Shown in pieces: positions 1 to 9,300 of a stretch of DNA of 64,000 nt. The position numbers and the translations under genes were made by a program. Under the pieces are notes generated by a model. That model did not search any database, had not been told where the DNA came from, and saw only the letters and a list, made by a program, of their open reading frames with translations. The DNA comes from Paraburkholderia bannensis NBRC 103871 (GTDB taxonomy: Bacteria > Pseudomonadota > Gammaproteobacteria > Burkholderiales > Burkholderiaceae), in the NCBI RefSeq assembly GCF_000685015.1, contig NZ_BAYA01000001.1, positions 434,001 to 498,000 on the forward strand, given 5' to 3'. Each line of letters begins with the position of its first letter. The first letter of the stretch is position 1.

Positions 1-569
1 GCAATCCGGTAAGACAGCACGCGCAACGCTTCAAGCAATTGATGCAATGGCGGCGCAGCGTCCTGCGCGGCACGTGCGCCCTCTTGCCCCGCCTCCTCGT
101 CGAAGCGCAGCGCGCGCAGCAAGTCAGTCCATGCGTCAATGCCCATCTCGCGAACCCACAGATGGTCGCTTGCCCGCTTGAAGACCTTGGCGATCACGTC
201 GCGCAACTGACCGAGGTCGAACAGGTCGGGCAGCAACGTGCTGCGAACAAGCCGGTGCGTGACTTCCGTGAAAAAGCCTTTGTTCGGGAAGATGCCGACG
301 TCCGTGTACAGCGTCACCTGTTTGCGCTCGCCCAGCAAACGCCGCAGCGCACCGCGCAGCGCGGCCCGATAGTCGGCGCTGTGCTCAAGCAGGAAGCAAA
401 GCGTGTAGACGGCGTGCCTGGCCGCCTCGCCATCGGATGCGCGGCGCGGCCGCACGCTGCTGACGAGGTCGTTCAGGAGCACGATATCGGACTCGTTGGA
501 ATCGACGAAACGCTGCAAAACGTGTTCGAGCACCGACTGGTACTTTTCAGGAGTAACGGATTTCTTCAT
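1..569 (-). CDS. Gcr-like site-specific recombinase family protein, partial (C-terminus beyond left edge)
   Basis: Reading leftward from an ATG at 569, the frame stays open to the window edge (189 codons) and begins MKKSVTPEKYQSVLEH, followed by leucine- and arginine-rich helical sequence with the stretch LYTDVGIFPNKGFFTEV. I recognise this as the start of the family annotated in Burkholderia and Neisseria as 'site-specific recombinase Gcr' (Pfam SpecificRecomb). The family's recombinase activity is weakly supported in general, and later parts of these proteins are membrane-rich, so the name should be read as a family label. Full-length members are about 650-700 residues, so roughly a quarter is seen. 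No neighbour in the window shares its transcript. Confidence 0.75.
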   Translation of the reverse strand, partial: MKKSVTPEKYQSVLEHVLQRFVDSNESDIVLLNDLVSSVRPRRASDGEAARHAVYTLCFLLEHSADYRAALRGALRRLLGERKQVTLYTDVGIFPNKGFFTEVTHRLVRSTLLPDLFDLGQLRDVIAKVFKRASDHLWVREMGIDAWTDLLRALRFDEEAGQEGARAAQDAAPPLHQLLEALRVLSYRI

Positions 570-855
570 GGGCTGCGGGACGAAACATTGCGCCCGACCG
601 GATAACGACGGAACGCGAAGATGGGGGCAGTGCTGACGGCAAGGGACAGAGCGGGGAACCCGAAAGGTCAACGGCGAATGCACGCAAGCGCAGAAGGTTA
701 CGGGCAGCATTGCAGCGGCGAAAGCGCGATGTCGCCGCGAGTTGTCAGCGGTCAAGTTGCCCCAAATGGTCGCGGCGCACCGGACGGAAGCACCATCGCG
801 ATTGCGGCGTGACGCAAGCAGCCGTGGATATGCGGTGAGTCAACGGCGCAATGCA

Positions 856-880
856 AAAAACCCGCAAAGGGCGGGTTTTT
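856..880. terminator. Bidirectional Rho-independent terminator
   Basis: Perfect 10-bp stem (arms 856-865 and 871-880, both CCCGC/GCGGG with A/T tails) around a 5-nt loop. The runs of A and T lie within the arms, so it can end transcription in either direction. It is the second terminator met by leftward transcription from tRNA-fMet. Confidence 0.75.
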
Positions 881-1011
881 ATGGTCGGCTCAAGGCCGTG
901 CTGCTATTGCGCATGAGGGCGCGCGCGCGACGCGATAGCTGCGCGCTGCGGCAGGAGAAAGCCCCCAGCGAGATGGACGGCTGCCCAGATAGATTTTCTT
1001 CGGGCAACAAA

Positions 1012-1032
1012 AAACCCGCTCGCGGCGGGTTT
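1012..1032 (-). terminator. Terminator of tRNA-fMet
   Basis: 8-bp stem AAACCCGC/GCGGGTTT (1012-1019 and 1025-1032) with a 5-nt loop. On the minus strand it is followed by a run of T (1007-1014 as A on the plus strand). It lies 30 bases downstream of the tRNA 3' end. Confidence 0.75.
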
Positions 1033-1062
1033 ATGTTTTCTGACAGGACAGCTTACAGCGTT

Positions 1063-1139
<77 letters not shown>

Positions 1140-1260
1140 TCCGTCAGAGAAAAGAATTATAGGATGAGGTTGTCATGAAGTCAACACTTATTTCTGATAC
1201 GCCTTCTGACTGCGGTTGACGAACGCAGGGTCGCCACACATTAATTCGGAATCCAAACCA

Positions 1261-1797
1261 TTATTGTTCGCCCTCTTCCAGCAGCGACGGCAACTCGTCG
1301 GCCCATTCGAGCCACGTCTCCTGCGTACGAATCCCCGCCTTGAGAATCGCGTACTGCAACTGCTGGCCACGCGTGAGCGACGACGCGCCGAAGTCGCGTT
1401 GCTCGATGGCGCGATAGGTGTCCAGACGCTCGCGCGCATCCGCAATCATTTGCTGCACCTGCCCGGCGAGACCGAGCGGCCCGATCACCGCATCGGCGCG
1501 CAGCTTCAGCAGCAGCAGGTTGCGGTCATCGACACCCAGCGGCGTTTCGCGCGCCCAGCGCGCCACCTCCTCGCGCCCGACCGGCAACACGCGATACACC
1601 TTTTTGCGCGTGGCCGCTGCGTCCTCTTCGATCACAGCGACCCAACCGGCGTCCACCATGCGGCCGAGTTCGCGATAGATCTGCTGATGCGTGGCCTGCC
1701 AGAAGTAGGCAATCGCACGGTCGAAGCGCCTTGCGAGGTCGTAGCCGGAGGACGGCTTTTCCAGCAAGGCAATGAGGATGGCGTGGGGCGTGGACAT
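1261..1797 (-). CDS. PadR family transcriptional regulator
   Basis: 178 residues. The N-terminal winged helix (about 1-80) has typical PadR wording: an early ILIALLEKPSSGYDLARRF, then a recognition helix region QQIYRELGRMVDAGWV. The C-terminal half (about 95-178) is helical and matches the four-helix dimerisation tail of longer PadR proteins (Vir_act_alpha_C type), ending in acidic residues. PadR proteins are usually repressors released by small aromatic or hydrophobic ligands. The gene is divergent from the nitronate monooxygenase gene, and a perfect 34-bp palindrome lies between them, so autorepression plus repression of the oxygenase is the natural inference. The inducer cannot be read from sequence. 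Confidence 0.9.
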   Translation of the reverse strand: MSTPHAILIALLEKPSSGYDLARRFDRAIAYFWQATHQQIYRELGRMVDAGWVAVIEEDAAATRKKVYRVLPVGREEVARWARETPLGVDDRNLLLLKLRADAVIGPLGLAGQVQQMIADARERLDTYRAIEQRDFGASSLTRGQQLQYAILKAGIRTQETWLEWADELPSLLEEGEQ

Positions 1798-1850
1798 GCG
1801 CCGATTCTAAACCACGCCTCGCGCGTTACCGCCCCGGTTAATTCCCGAGC

Positions 1851-1884
1851 GCGGATACTATGCAACTGGTTGCATAGTATCCGC
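1851..1884. promoter_or_regulatory. Perfect 34-bp palindrome, probable PadR operator
   Basis: Two exact 16-bp arms, GCGGATACTATGCAAC and its reverse complement, flank a 2-bp centre (TG, 1867-1868). The core ATGCAA..TTGCAT resembles the dyads bound by PadR-family repressors. It sits 53 bp from the padR start and about 90 bp from the oxygenase start, and its right arm contains the candidate -35 box of the oxygenase promoter. Confidence 0.8.
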
Positions 1885-1898
1885 CGCTTTGCTATGTT
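1870..1898 (+). promoter_or_regulatory. Candidate sigma-70 promoter of the nitronate monooxygenase gene
   Basis: TTGCAT (1870-1875), 17-bp spacer, TATGTT (1893-1898). The -35 element lies inside the right arm of the palindrome, so a bound dimer would block polymerase. Confidence 0.5.
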
Positions 1899-1974
1899 TG
1901 ATCGCACCCAGCACCAACAACACGATGGCGTCCCGCATGGCTGCGGGGCCGCCGGTTCTGTCCAGGAGATACGC

Positions 1975-2946
1975 ATGTCCTTGCCCGCCGTTCTGCGCCG
2001 CGGCCTGTCGATTCCCGTCGTCGGCTCACCGCTTTTCATCATTTCGAACCCCGATCTCGTGATCGCGCAGTGCAAGGCGGGCGTGGTCGGCTCGTTCCCG
2101 GCGCTCAACGCCCGTCCCGAGCACGTACTGGGCGAATGGCTCGACCGCATCACGACCGAACTCGCCGAGTACAACGCGAAGCATCCCGACCGCCCTGCCG
2201 CGCCGTTCGCCGTGAACCAGATCGTCCACAAGTCCAACGACCGACTGGAGCACGATCTGGGCGTCTGCGCGCAATACAAGGTGCCCATCGTCATCACGTC
2301 GCTGGGCGCGCGCGCCGAAGTCAACGACGCGATTCACGCATGGGGCGGCATCGTGCTGCACGACGTCATCAACAACACCTTCGCGAAGAAAGCCATCGAG
2401 AAAGGCGCCGACGGCCTGATCGCCGTTGCAGCCGGTGCGGGCGGCCATGCCGGCACGCTGTCGCCGTTTGCGCTGATCCACGAGATCCGCGAATGGTTCG
2501 ACGGCCCGCTGCTTCTGTCCGGCGCGATCGGCAACGGCAACGCGATTCTCGCCGCGCAGGCGGCGGGCGCGGATCTCGCCTATGTCGGCTCGGCGTTCAT
2601 TGCGACCGAAGAAGCCAATGCGGTCGAAGCGTACAAGCAGATGATCGTCGAGAGCAGCGCCGCCGACATCGTCTATTCGAATCTCTTCACCGGCGTGCAC
2701 GGCAACTATCTGCGCCCGAGCATCGTCGCAAGCGGCCTCGATCCTGACGCACTGCCTGAATCCGATCCGTCGAAGATGAGCTTCGCGTCGAGCGGCGCGA
2801 AGGCGTGGAAGCACATCTGGGGTTCGGGCCAGGGCATCGGCGCAGTGAAGAGCATCGTGCCCGCTGCGGATCTGGTCGCGCGTCTGAAGCGCGAATACGA
2901 GGCGGCACGCGAACGACTGGGCGTGGCCGCTGAAGCAGTAGCCTGA
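1975..2946 (+). CDS. Nitronate monooxygenase / 2-nitropropane dioxygenase family FMN protein
   Basis: 323 residues. The ATG at 1975 is chosen because AGGAGA stands 5 bases upstream. It is an FMN-dependent TIM barrel that oxidises alkyl nitronates in this family. Family features seen: N-terminal PVVGSPLFIISNPDLV, the glycine-rich AAGAGGHAG around residue 155 containing the family's catalytic histidine, and the phosphate-binding GAIGNG..AAQAAGADLAYVGSAF near 185-210. The family also contains enoyl reductases of FabK type, so the substrate is uncertain. It stands alone and is probably controlled by the divergent PadR protein through the shared palindrome. Confidence 0.88.
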   Translation: MSLPAVLRRGLSIPVVGSPLFIISNPDLVIAQCKAGVVGSFPALNARPEHVLGEWLDRITTELAEYNAKHPDRPAAPFAVNQIVHKSNDRLEHDLGVCAQYKVPIVITSLGARAEVNDAIHAWGGIVLHDVINNTFAKKAIEKGADGLIAVAAGAGGHAGTLSPFALIHEIREWFDGPLLLSGAIGNGNAILAAQAAGADLAYVGSAFIATEEANAVEAYKQMIVESSAADIVYSNLFTGVHGNYLRPSIVASGLDPDALPESDPSKMSFASSGAKAWKHIWGSGQGIGAVKSIVPAADLVARLKREYEAARERLGVAAEAVA

Positions 2947-3150
2947 TTGCCGGAGCCGGATGGCTGGATCGCTTCGGGCGGGAGTGCATGGCGAGCGGCA
3001 GTGCTGTCGCTCGCCATGCGCTGCGGGCCGCCGCCTGGCCCGACGCCGCCCGAGCGGCTATAGTGCGGTATCGCTCCCGGGAACGCCCGCGCCCGCTGCG
3101 GCAGGCAGCGCGATTCCCCGCATCCCGCACATTTAACGGCTCATCCATCC

Positions 3151-3936
3151 ATGAAAATCGCGACCTGGAACGTCAACTCCCTGAAAGTCCGTCTGCAGCA
3201 CGTTATCGACTGGCTCGGCGAAAGCAAGGTCGACGCGCTCTGCCTGCAGGAACTCAAGCTCACCGACGACAAGTTCCCGCGCGCCGAACTCGAAGCGCAC
3301 GGCTATCGCAGCTGGTTCGCGGGCCAGAAGACCTATAACGGCGTGGCGATTCTCGTGCGCGACGGCCTCGCCGTCGACGAAGCGACGGTCGTGCGCAACA
3401 TCCCCGGCTTCGAAGACCCGCAGCAGCGCGTCATCGCGGCGACGGTCGAGGGTGTGCGCCTCGTCAGCGCCTATTTCCCGAACGGCCAGGCGCCGGGCTC
3501 CGAGAAGTTCACCTACAAGCTCGCATGGCTCGACGCGATGCACGATTGGCTCGCGCAGGAGATGCAGCAGCACCCGAAGCTCGCGCTGCTCGGCGACTAC
3601 AACATCGCGCCCGAAGACCGCGACGTGCACGATCCAAAGGCATGGGAAGGCCAGAATCTCGTTTCGCCCGAAGAGCGTGCGCAGTTCGAGCGGCTTATCG
3701 CGCTCGGTTTCGTCGATTCGTACCGCCAGTTCGAGCAACCCGAAAAGATGTTCACGTGGTGGGATTACCGCATGTTCGCGTTCCGCCGCAATGCGGGGCT
3801 GCGCATCGATCACATCCTGCTGTCGCCCACGCTTGCCCCTGCGCTCGTTTCGTGCGAGATCGACAAGGTACCGCGTAAATGGGAGCAACCGTCCGATCAC
3901 ACGCCTGTCGTGGCCGATCTCAAGCTCGCGGGCTGA
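3151..3936 (+). CDS. xth: Exodeoxyribonuclease III (AP endonuclease)
   Basis: 261 residues, close to the E. coli enzyme (268). Base-excision repair: it cleaves abasic sites and removes 3' blocking groups. Metal and catalytic residues are in place: N7 in TWNVNS, E34 in CLQELK, D149 and N151 in GDYNIAP, and D249-H250 in SDHTP. The start MKIATWNVNS is the invariant family N-terminus. It is a single gene, convergent with the end of the polyketide operon; only 47 bases separate the two stop codons. Confidence 0.95.
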   Translation: MKIATWNVNSLKVRLQHVIDWLGESKVDALCLQELKLTDDKFPRAELEAHGYRSWFAGQKTYNGVAILVRDGLAVDEATVVRNIPGFEDPQQRVIAATVEGVRLVSAYFPNGQAPGSEKFTYKLAWLDAMHDWLAQEMQQHPKLALLGDYNIAPEDRDVHDPKAWEGQNLVSPEERAQFERLIALGFVDSYRQFEQPEKMFTWWDYRMFAFRRNAGLRIDHILLSPTLAPALVSCEIDKVPRKWEQPSDHTPVVADLKLAG

Positions 3937-3983
3937 ATGGCCCCAGCCCGACCACGTAGCCGGCACCGGTTACGCAGGTCATC

Positions 3984-5003
3984 TCACGACAGCGCCATCG
4001 CGGATTCGATGGCGCCGTTGGGCAACAGAAACACCTTCCCCTTCCGCGATGGCGTCATTGCGTGGCGCAGCGCGTCGCCAATCTGATCGAGCCGATAGGT
4101 CGCGGCGACCGGACAGTTGAACACCCCCTCTTCGAGCAGCGCAATGGCCTCGGCGATCAACGCGTGTCGTTGCGCCTGCAACATTTTTCCGAGCCGTCCG
4201 GTCAGCCAGAATCCCTTGACCGTGATATCGCGAAAGATGGTCAGATCACAGGCAATTTGCAGCGGCTGGCCAGACAGCATGCCGTAGTTCACGAGCGTAC
4301 CGCCCGCCTTGAGCAGCGCGGCGAGGCGGCCACACTCCTGCCCGCCCACGCCGTCGAGCCCAAGCGCGATCGACGCGCCGCCGGTCGCCTCGCGCGCGCG
4401 GCGCGCCAGTTCGGCAGCATCCTCGCAGTCGACGATCACTGCGTCCGCACCCGCTTCGCGCACCGGATCGATGGCCTCGGGACGACGCACCACATTGAGT
4501 GTGCGCAGCCCATCGCGCCGTGCGATCTGGAGCACCGCGCGGCCCACGCTCGACAGCGGCGCCGTCTGCACGAGCCAGTCCCCCGCCGCCAGCGCGCGTT
4601 CGCGTCGCACCAACTCAAGCGCCGTACAGGCCGCCACCTTGAGGGCCGCGAGTTGCAGCACATCGAGATGCGGCGCGACCTTGAACACCTGGGCGAGACC
4701 CACGCGCCGGCGCTGACACCCATTTTCGTTACCGACCAGCAGCACGCGATCTCCAGGCTCGATATCGTGAACGGCGTTGCCGCACTCGACGACGCGGCCA
4801 ACGGCGTCGAGCCCGATCGTGCCCGGCAATTCAGGCAGCACGCCATATTTCGCGGACATCTGCGCAAGATCGGCCGGGTTGATCGCGCACGCCTCGATAT
4901 CGACGAGCACCTCCCACGGCGACGGCCGCCCCGGATCGGCAACTTCGACGCAACGCGCCACGGCCGCCGGTACGCCGAACGTTTCAAAGCGGATTTGCTT
5001 CAT
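3984..5003 (-). CDS. Free-standing MDR-family enoyl reductase (trans-enoyl-CoA/ACP reductase-like), last gene of the polyketide operon
   Basis: 339 residues of the medium-chain dehydrogenase/reductase superfamily without the zinc ligands of alcohol dehydrogenases. The N-terminal GroES-like part contains INPADLAQMSAKYGVLPELPG, wording typical of the MECR/Etr1 mitochondrial-type 2-enoyl thioester reductases. The Rossmann part has VQTAPLSSVGRAVLQIA (about 142-160), again like MECR (SxVG instead of AGGVG). It starts within the stop of the preceding aminotransferase-fold gene (4-nt ATGA overlap at 5000-5003), so the two are translationally coupled. I infer that it supplies enoyl reduction in trans to the polyketide synthase, whose own ER domain looks degenerate. 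A general quinone reductase role cannot be excluded. Confidence 0.8.
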   Translation of the reverse strand: MKQIRFETFGVPAAVARCVEVADPGRPSPWEVLVDIEACAINPADLAQMSAKYGVLPELPGTIGLDAVGRVVECGNAVHDIEPGDRVLLVGNENGCQRRRVGLAQVFKVAPHLDVLQLAALKVAACTALELVRRERALAAGDWLVQTAPLSSVGRAVLQIARRDGLRTLNVVRRPEAIDPVREAGADAVIVDCEDAAELARRAREATGGASIALGLDGVGGQECGRLAALLKAGGTLVNYGMLSGQPLQIACDLTIFRDITVKGFWLTGRLGKMLQAQRHALIAEAIALLEEGVFNCPVAATYRLDQIGDALRHAMTPSRKGKVFLLPNGAIESAMALS

Positions 5004-6340
5004 ATCAGGCCCTTGCTCGCCGGAGCCTGCGCCTTCAGCGTCGCCAGCAACGCAACGGTATGGTCGATATGTTCACGCGTATGCGCCGCGCTCAGGAAGA
5101 AGCGCAGACGCGCCGCGTTACGCGGCACGACCGGAAACAGCATCGGGAACGCAAAGACGTTGTTGTCGAACAATCGCGCCGACAACCAGAGCGCCAGTTC
5201 GGAATCGGGCAGCATGACTGGCACGACACCTGAGCTTTCGCTCGCGCCCGTATCCAGTCCCGCTTCACGCGCGCGCTGGCGAAAGTACTGGGCGTTAGCG
5301 ACAACGCGCTGAGCGCGCTGCGGTTCTGCGCGCATGATGCGCAGCGCGGCGAGACCGGCTGCCGCATTCGCCGGCGTCGGCGAAGCGATATATAAACCCA
5401 GTCCCGGCGCATAGTGCTTGAGCAGCGTGATCATTTCCTGACGCCCGGCGATATAGCCGCCGACCGTCGCGAAAGCCTTGCTCATGGACGCATAGTGAAT
5501 ATCGATATCGGAGGGGTCGAGCCCGAAGTGATCGACCACGCCCATCCCGCGCGAACCCAGCACGCCGATCGAATGTGCTTCGTCGACCATGAGCCACGCG
5601 TGGTGACGCTTGCTGAGTTCGATCATGCGGGGAATATCCGGAATGTCACCATCCATGCTGAACACGCCTTCGGTCATGATCAGCACGCGCTCATAGCTGC
5701 CTCGATGCTCGATGAGCAGGCTTTCGAGCGCATCGCAATCGTTGTGGGCGAATGCGAAGCGGCGGGCGCCACTGAGTTTCGCGCCGGTCAGCATGCTGTT
5801 GTGCACGAGTTCGTCGTAGACAATCAGATCCTGTTTGCGCATCAGGTAGCCGATCGCAGCGACATTGGTTCCATAGCCGCTCACCCCGAGCAACGCGCCT
5901 TCCACACCCAAGGTTTCGCTCAACTCACGCTCGAATTCGCCGAAGATCGGAATCTCGCCGCGAATGATGCGGCCTGAACCCGTGGAGGTGCCGAAATCGT
6001 CGATCGCCTGCTTGGCCGCGTCCTTCACACGAGGATCGTCCGAAAGATCGAGATAGTTGTACGACGAGAAGTTGATCATGCGCCGCCCCGCTACCTCGAC
6101 TTCGGCCGTTGCAGCGCCAAGGTGCTCGCGAAACATGTTCCATTCGTAGCCCTGGTTCTCGTAGTACCAGCGCATGGTGTCGTATTCACGCATTTCGGCG
6201 AACTTCGCAAAGTCCGTGAACTCCGGGCGAACCTCGATTTTCGTTGCACGCCGCGCCTGCGCGTCACCGGCCGCCGCCGCGCCGCGTTGCGCGCCGAGCA
6301 CGCGCTTGCGCACCATTTCGATTTGCATTTCCAGACTCAT
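5000..6340 (-). CDS. Alpha-oxoamine synthase (PLP-dependent, serine palmitoyltransferase/KBL/AONS family)
   Basis: 446 residues. The family joins an amino acid to an acyl thioester with loss of CO2, giving a 2-amino-3-ketone. PLP-site features: the NFSSYNYLDLSDD entry motif (90-102), the DEAHSIGVLG block (253-262; Asp and His contact the cofactor), and the Schiff-base lysine K288 in YASMSKAF. The glycine loop SGYGTNVAA (154-162) is also present. It carries a 60-80 residue N-terminal extension beyond AONS/KBL, as in serine palmitoyltransferases and polyketide-releasing members. It lies 33 bases downstream of the polyketide synthase, which lacks a thioesterase, so it is the likely chain-release enzyme (compare Fum8, SxtA and prodiginine OAS domains). 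The amino acid substrate cannot be told. Confidence 0.88.
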   Translation of the reverse strand: MSLEMQIEMVRKRVLGAQRGAAAAGDAQARRATKIEVRPEFTDFAKFAEMREYDTMRWYYENQGYEWNMFREHLGAATAEVEVAGRRMINFSSYNYLDLSDDPRVKDAAKQAIDDFGTSTGSGRIIRGEIPIFGEFERELSETLGVEGALLGVSGYGTNVAAIGYLMRKQDLIVYDELVHNSMLTGAKLSGARRFAFAHNDCDALESLLIEHRGSYERVLIMTEGVFSMDGDIPDIPRMIELSKRHHAWLMVDEAHSIGVLGSRGMGVVDHFGLDPSDIDIHYASMSKAFATVGGYIAGRQEMITLLKHYAPGLGLYIASPTPANAAAGLAALRIMRAEPQRAQRVVANAQYFRQRAREAGLDTGASESSGVVPVMLPDSELALWLSARLFDNNVFAFPMLFPVVPRNAARLRFFLSAAHTREHIDHTVALLATLKAQAPASKGLI

Positions 6341-6373
6341 GTCGTGCTTCCCTTGAATGTGCTTCCTGCGCGC

Positions 6374-9300
6374 TCACGCCGCCTTGTCGTCGGCGACATG
6401 GACGCTATCGTCCCAACCAAAGCTTCCCAGCGTCCGCTCGACAATCCGGCGCACCGTGAGACCATCGAGAATCTCGAGTACCGACACGGCTACGCCGAGA
6501 TCCCGATCCATCAGCAACTGAATCTCCGTCGCCATCAGCGAATCGACGCCGTAGTCGAGAATCGGCCGGTCTAGCGCGATGCTCTCCATCGACATATCGA
6601 GCTCGTCGGCAACCAGCGCACACACGAGCCCCGCGAGTACCGCGAAGCGCTCGCGCGGCGCAAGCGCTTCGAGTTCTTCCCGAAGCCGCTCGCGCGTGCC
6701 CGTGTCGGCGCTCAAGTCGGCTGCGATCAACGCAGCAAACCTTGGCGATGTGCCGCCCAGCGTTTCGAAACGCGCCCAGTCGGTCCAGTTCGTGATCAGC
6801 ATGACGCCCAGTTGCACGACGTCGCGCGCCAACGCGCGCTCAAGCCAATGCAGTGCCTCTGCGGTTTGCATGCCGCGCAGGCCCATGTAGCGCATGAATT
6901 GCGCGAGCTTCTCGTCGCGCGCGATGACGCCCGTATCCTCGATGGCGCCCCAGTTGATGCTCGTCGCCGGCAGGCCCAGCGCGCGGCGGCGCCAGGCGAG
7001 CCCGTCGAGGAACCCGTTCGCCGCGACGTAGCTCGCCTGCCGGCTGTTGCCGACGAGATTGGCGATCGACGAATAGAGCACGAAGTAATCGAGTGGCAGC
7101 GCAAGCGTGTGCTCGTGCAACAAGCAGGCGCTCAGTGCTTTCGCGCGCATGACACGGTCGAGCGACACGGCAGAAAGCTCGCTGACCGGTTCGTCGATGA
7201 TCACGGCGGCAGCGTGAAATACGCCGCGCAGTGGTTGAGGGCGGCCGTGCAACATTTCGAAGAGATCGCGGACCGCGCCGGCGTCCGAGAGATCGCTTGC
7301 GACGCAGGTCACGTCGACGCCTTGTGCCTCCAGCGCTTCGACAAATGCACGCCGCTCGGGCGTGGTGGCACCGCTGCGCCCGGCCAGCACGAGGTGACGC
7401 GCTCCTCGATCGACCAGCCACGCGGCCGTTTTCTGCCCGAAGCCGCCGAGCCCGCCAGTGACGAGATACGTGGCATCGGCGCGCAAGGCTATCGCTTCGT
7501 GAACCTGGACCGGCAACGCCGCCGCGCCGCTATCGAAACTCACGATCATCGAGAGATCGGCCTGCGGCATGGCGAGCTTGCGCGTGGCGAGGTCGGCGAG
7601 CGAGACGGGCAATACGTCCGCCGCCACAAGCTCGCCGCGCGCGGCGCGCGCCACGGCATCGCGCAAGGCGGCATCGAAGCTCGTGCGGCCGGCGAGCGCA
7701 GCCAGGTCGGCACGCAGCACGAACGACGCAGCCGCAGGCGCCGCGAAGGGCATCGCGTGCGCGGCGATGTCCACCAGTCCCCCACCCTCGGCAAGCACAC
7801 GCCAGCCGAACTGTTCGCCCCATTGCGCAAGCGGCGCGACGATCGCGTCGAAACCGGCGCCGGCCGTGTGCGACGCCATGAGCTCTTCGAGGACATCGCC
7901 GCAAAGCACAGAGCCGTTATCGCCTGACGGCGCTCTCACGACCTCGACCCCGCGGCGTTGCAGCGCCGCCGCCACGGCGACACCGAGCGGGTGGGGCACC
8001 ACCAGCACGCATGCGCCCGGCCCGAGCGCCATCTGTTGCGCGAGGCGCTCAGCTACCGCCGCCCGCACCGCCGCGAAAAGTACCGCGCGCGGCGCAACGT
8101 CGGCCGGGAGCTCGACGACATGGAAATCGCGATGCGGGCCGTGCACATGGCTCGCGAAGTCGGCAGGCACAAGACCGTAGACACGCATGCCCACCTTCAG
8201 GTCGACCACGCTGGCACCGACCGCGCTAACCGTGCCGATCGCCTCGACGAAACGCCCGTCGAACGCCTCGGACGTCGACGCATCGAGTTGCCGCAACGTG
8301 AGCCCGAGATGTTCGACGCGCAGTTCGACGTCGCCCTCACCCAGCGTGACCGGCGGCGTTTCGACAAGCTTGACGAGCCCCTCTCCCGCTTCATTTTCCG
8401 CAAGCGGACGCACCAGCACGCGACGCGCCTGCGTGAGCGGGATCGGCGATATACGCGCTTGCGTTATCGCAAGGTCGTTGCTCAACTGGCTGACGTAGCG
8501 CTGTCCAGCGCGAATCGCGACTTCATCTTCCGGCGCATCGCAGAGCAATTCGAGCATGGCGCTATCGAAGTCTTCCATGCTCGCCTCGACCGACAGGTCG
8601 ATCGTGCTGAAGCGCATGCCTTCGATCTCGCTGAACGCGACGCGCGCAAAACCGTTGAGCGCGGTTTGGGCCGGCTCGACGGGCGCATCGCGCTCCGTGA
8701 GCTGGAATGCACCTTGTGTCATCACGTAGGCGCGCGGTCTGGACTCGGCGGAACGTAACGCAAGCGCACGCGAGACCTGCGCCATGAACGTCAGCGCCTG
8801 TGTGCCGACGGGGTCGGCGCTCGCCAACTGGGCAGGCGTGCCGTTGACGAACACCACGCCATCGAGCGGCCCGATCTCTTCCAGCGCCTGCGCCAGATCG
8901 CCGGACGAATCGGTTCGTACACCGTAGCAATTGCCCGTTGCGCCCGCCGCATCGGCAGCATGTAGCCGTACCGTGCCGAATGCCCCGAATGCCTCAAGCG
9001 CCCTTGCCACACGCACGCCGCGCGTGCACCCACGCGCCTCCACGACGAGCCACCGGCCCATCCGGCGCGGCTCACCACGATGCCCCGCTTCCGACCACGC
9101 GTACTGCACCATTTGCAGCTTGACCGGGTCCCCATGGCTGTCGGTCCGCCCGGGCTTCGCCGCCGCAGCGGTCACGCGAAGGCCGCGCAGTACCGCAAGC
9201 ACGCGGCCATCGTCCGCGATGATCCGAAGATCGGAGTCGATATGCCGCGCGGTGCGCGCCACCTCGGCGGCATGGCACCAGTAACGCGTGGGAAGCGCGT

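Larger units (their letters stand above)
570..1062. other. Intergenic region between recombinase gene and tRNA-fMet; two terminators, no gene
   Basis: About 490 bases with no convincing coding frame. It holds the upstream region of the recombinase gene and two strong terminator hairpins, near 856-880 and 1012-1032. The stretch 881-1007 between them is unexplained; see findings. Confidence 0.6.

Noticed and set aside
39-605. Long plus-strand frame at the left edge
   Set aside because: It mirrors the minus-strand recombinase gene, which has recognisable family sequence; the plus-strand protein is Arg/Ala/Gln-rich shadow sequence.
1216-1974. N-terminal extension of the nitronate monooxygenase frame
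   Set aside because: The extra residues run antisense through padR and the palindrome. The ATG at 1975 has a good ribosome site and begins the family similarity.
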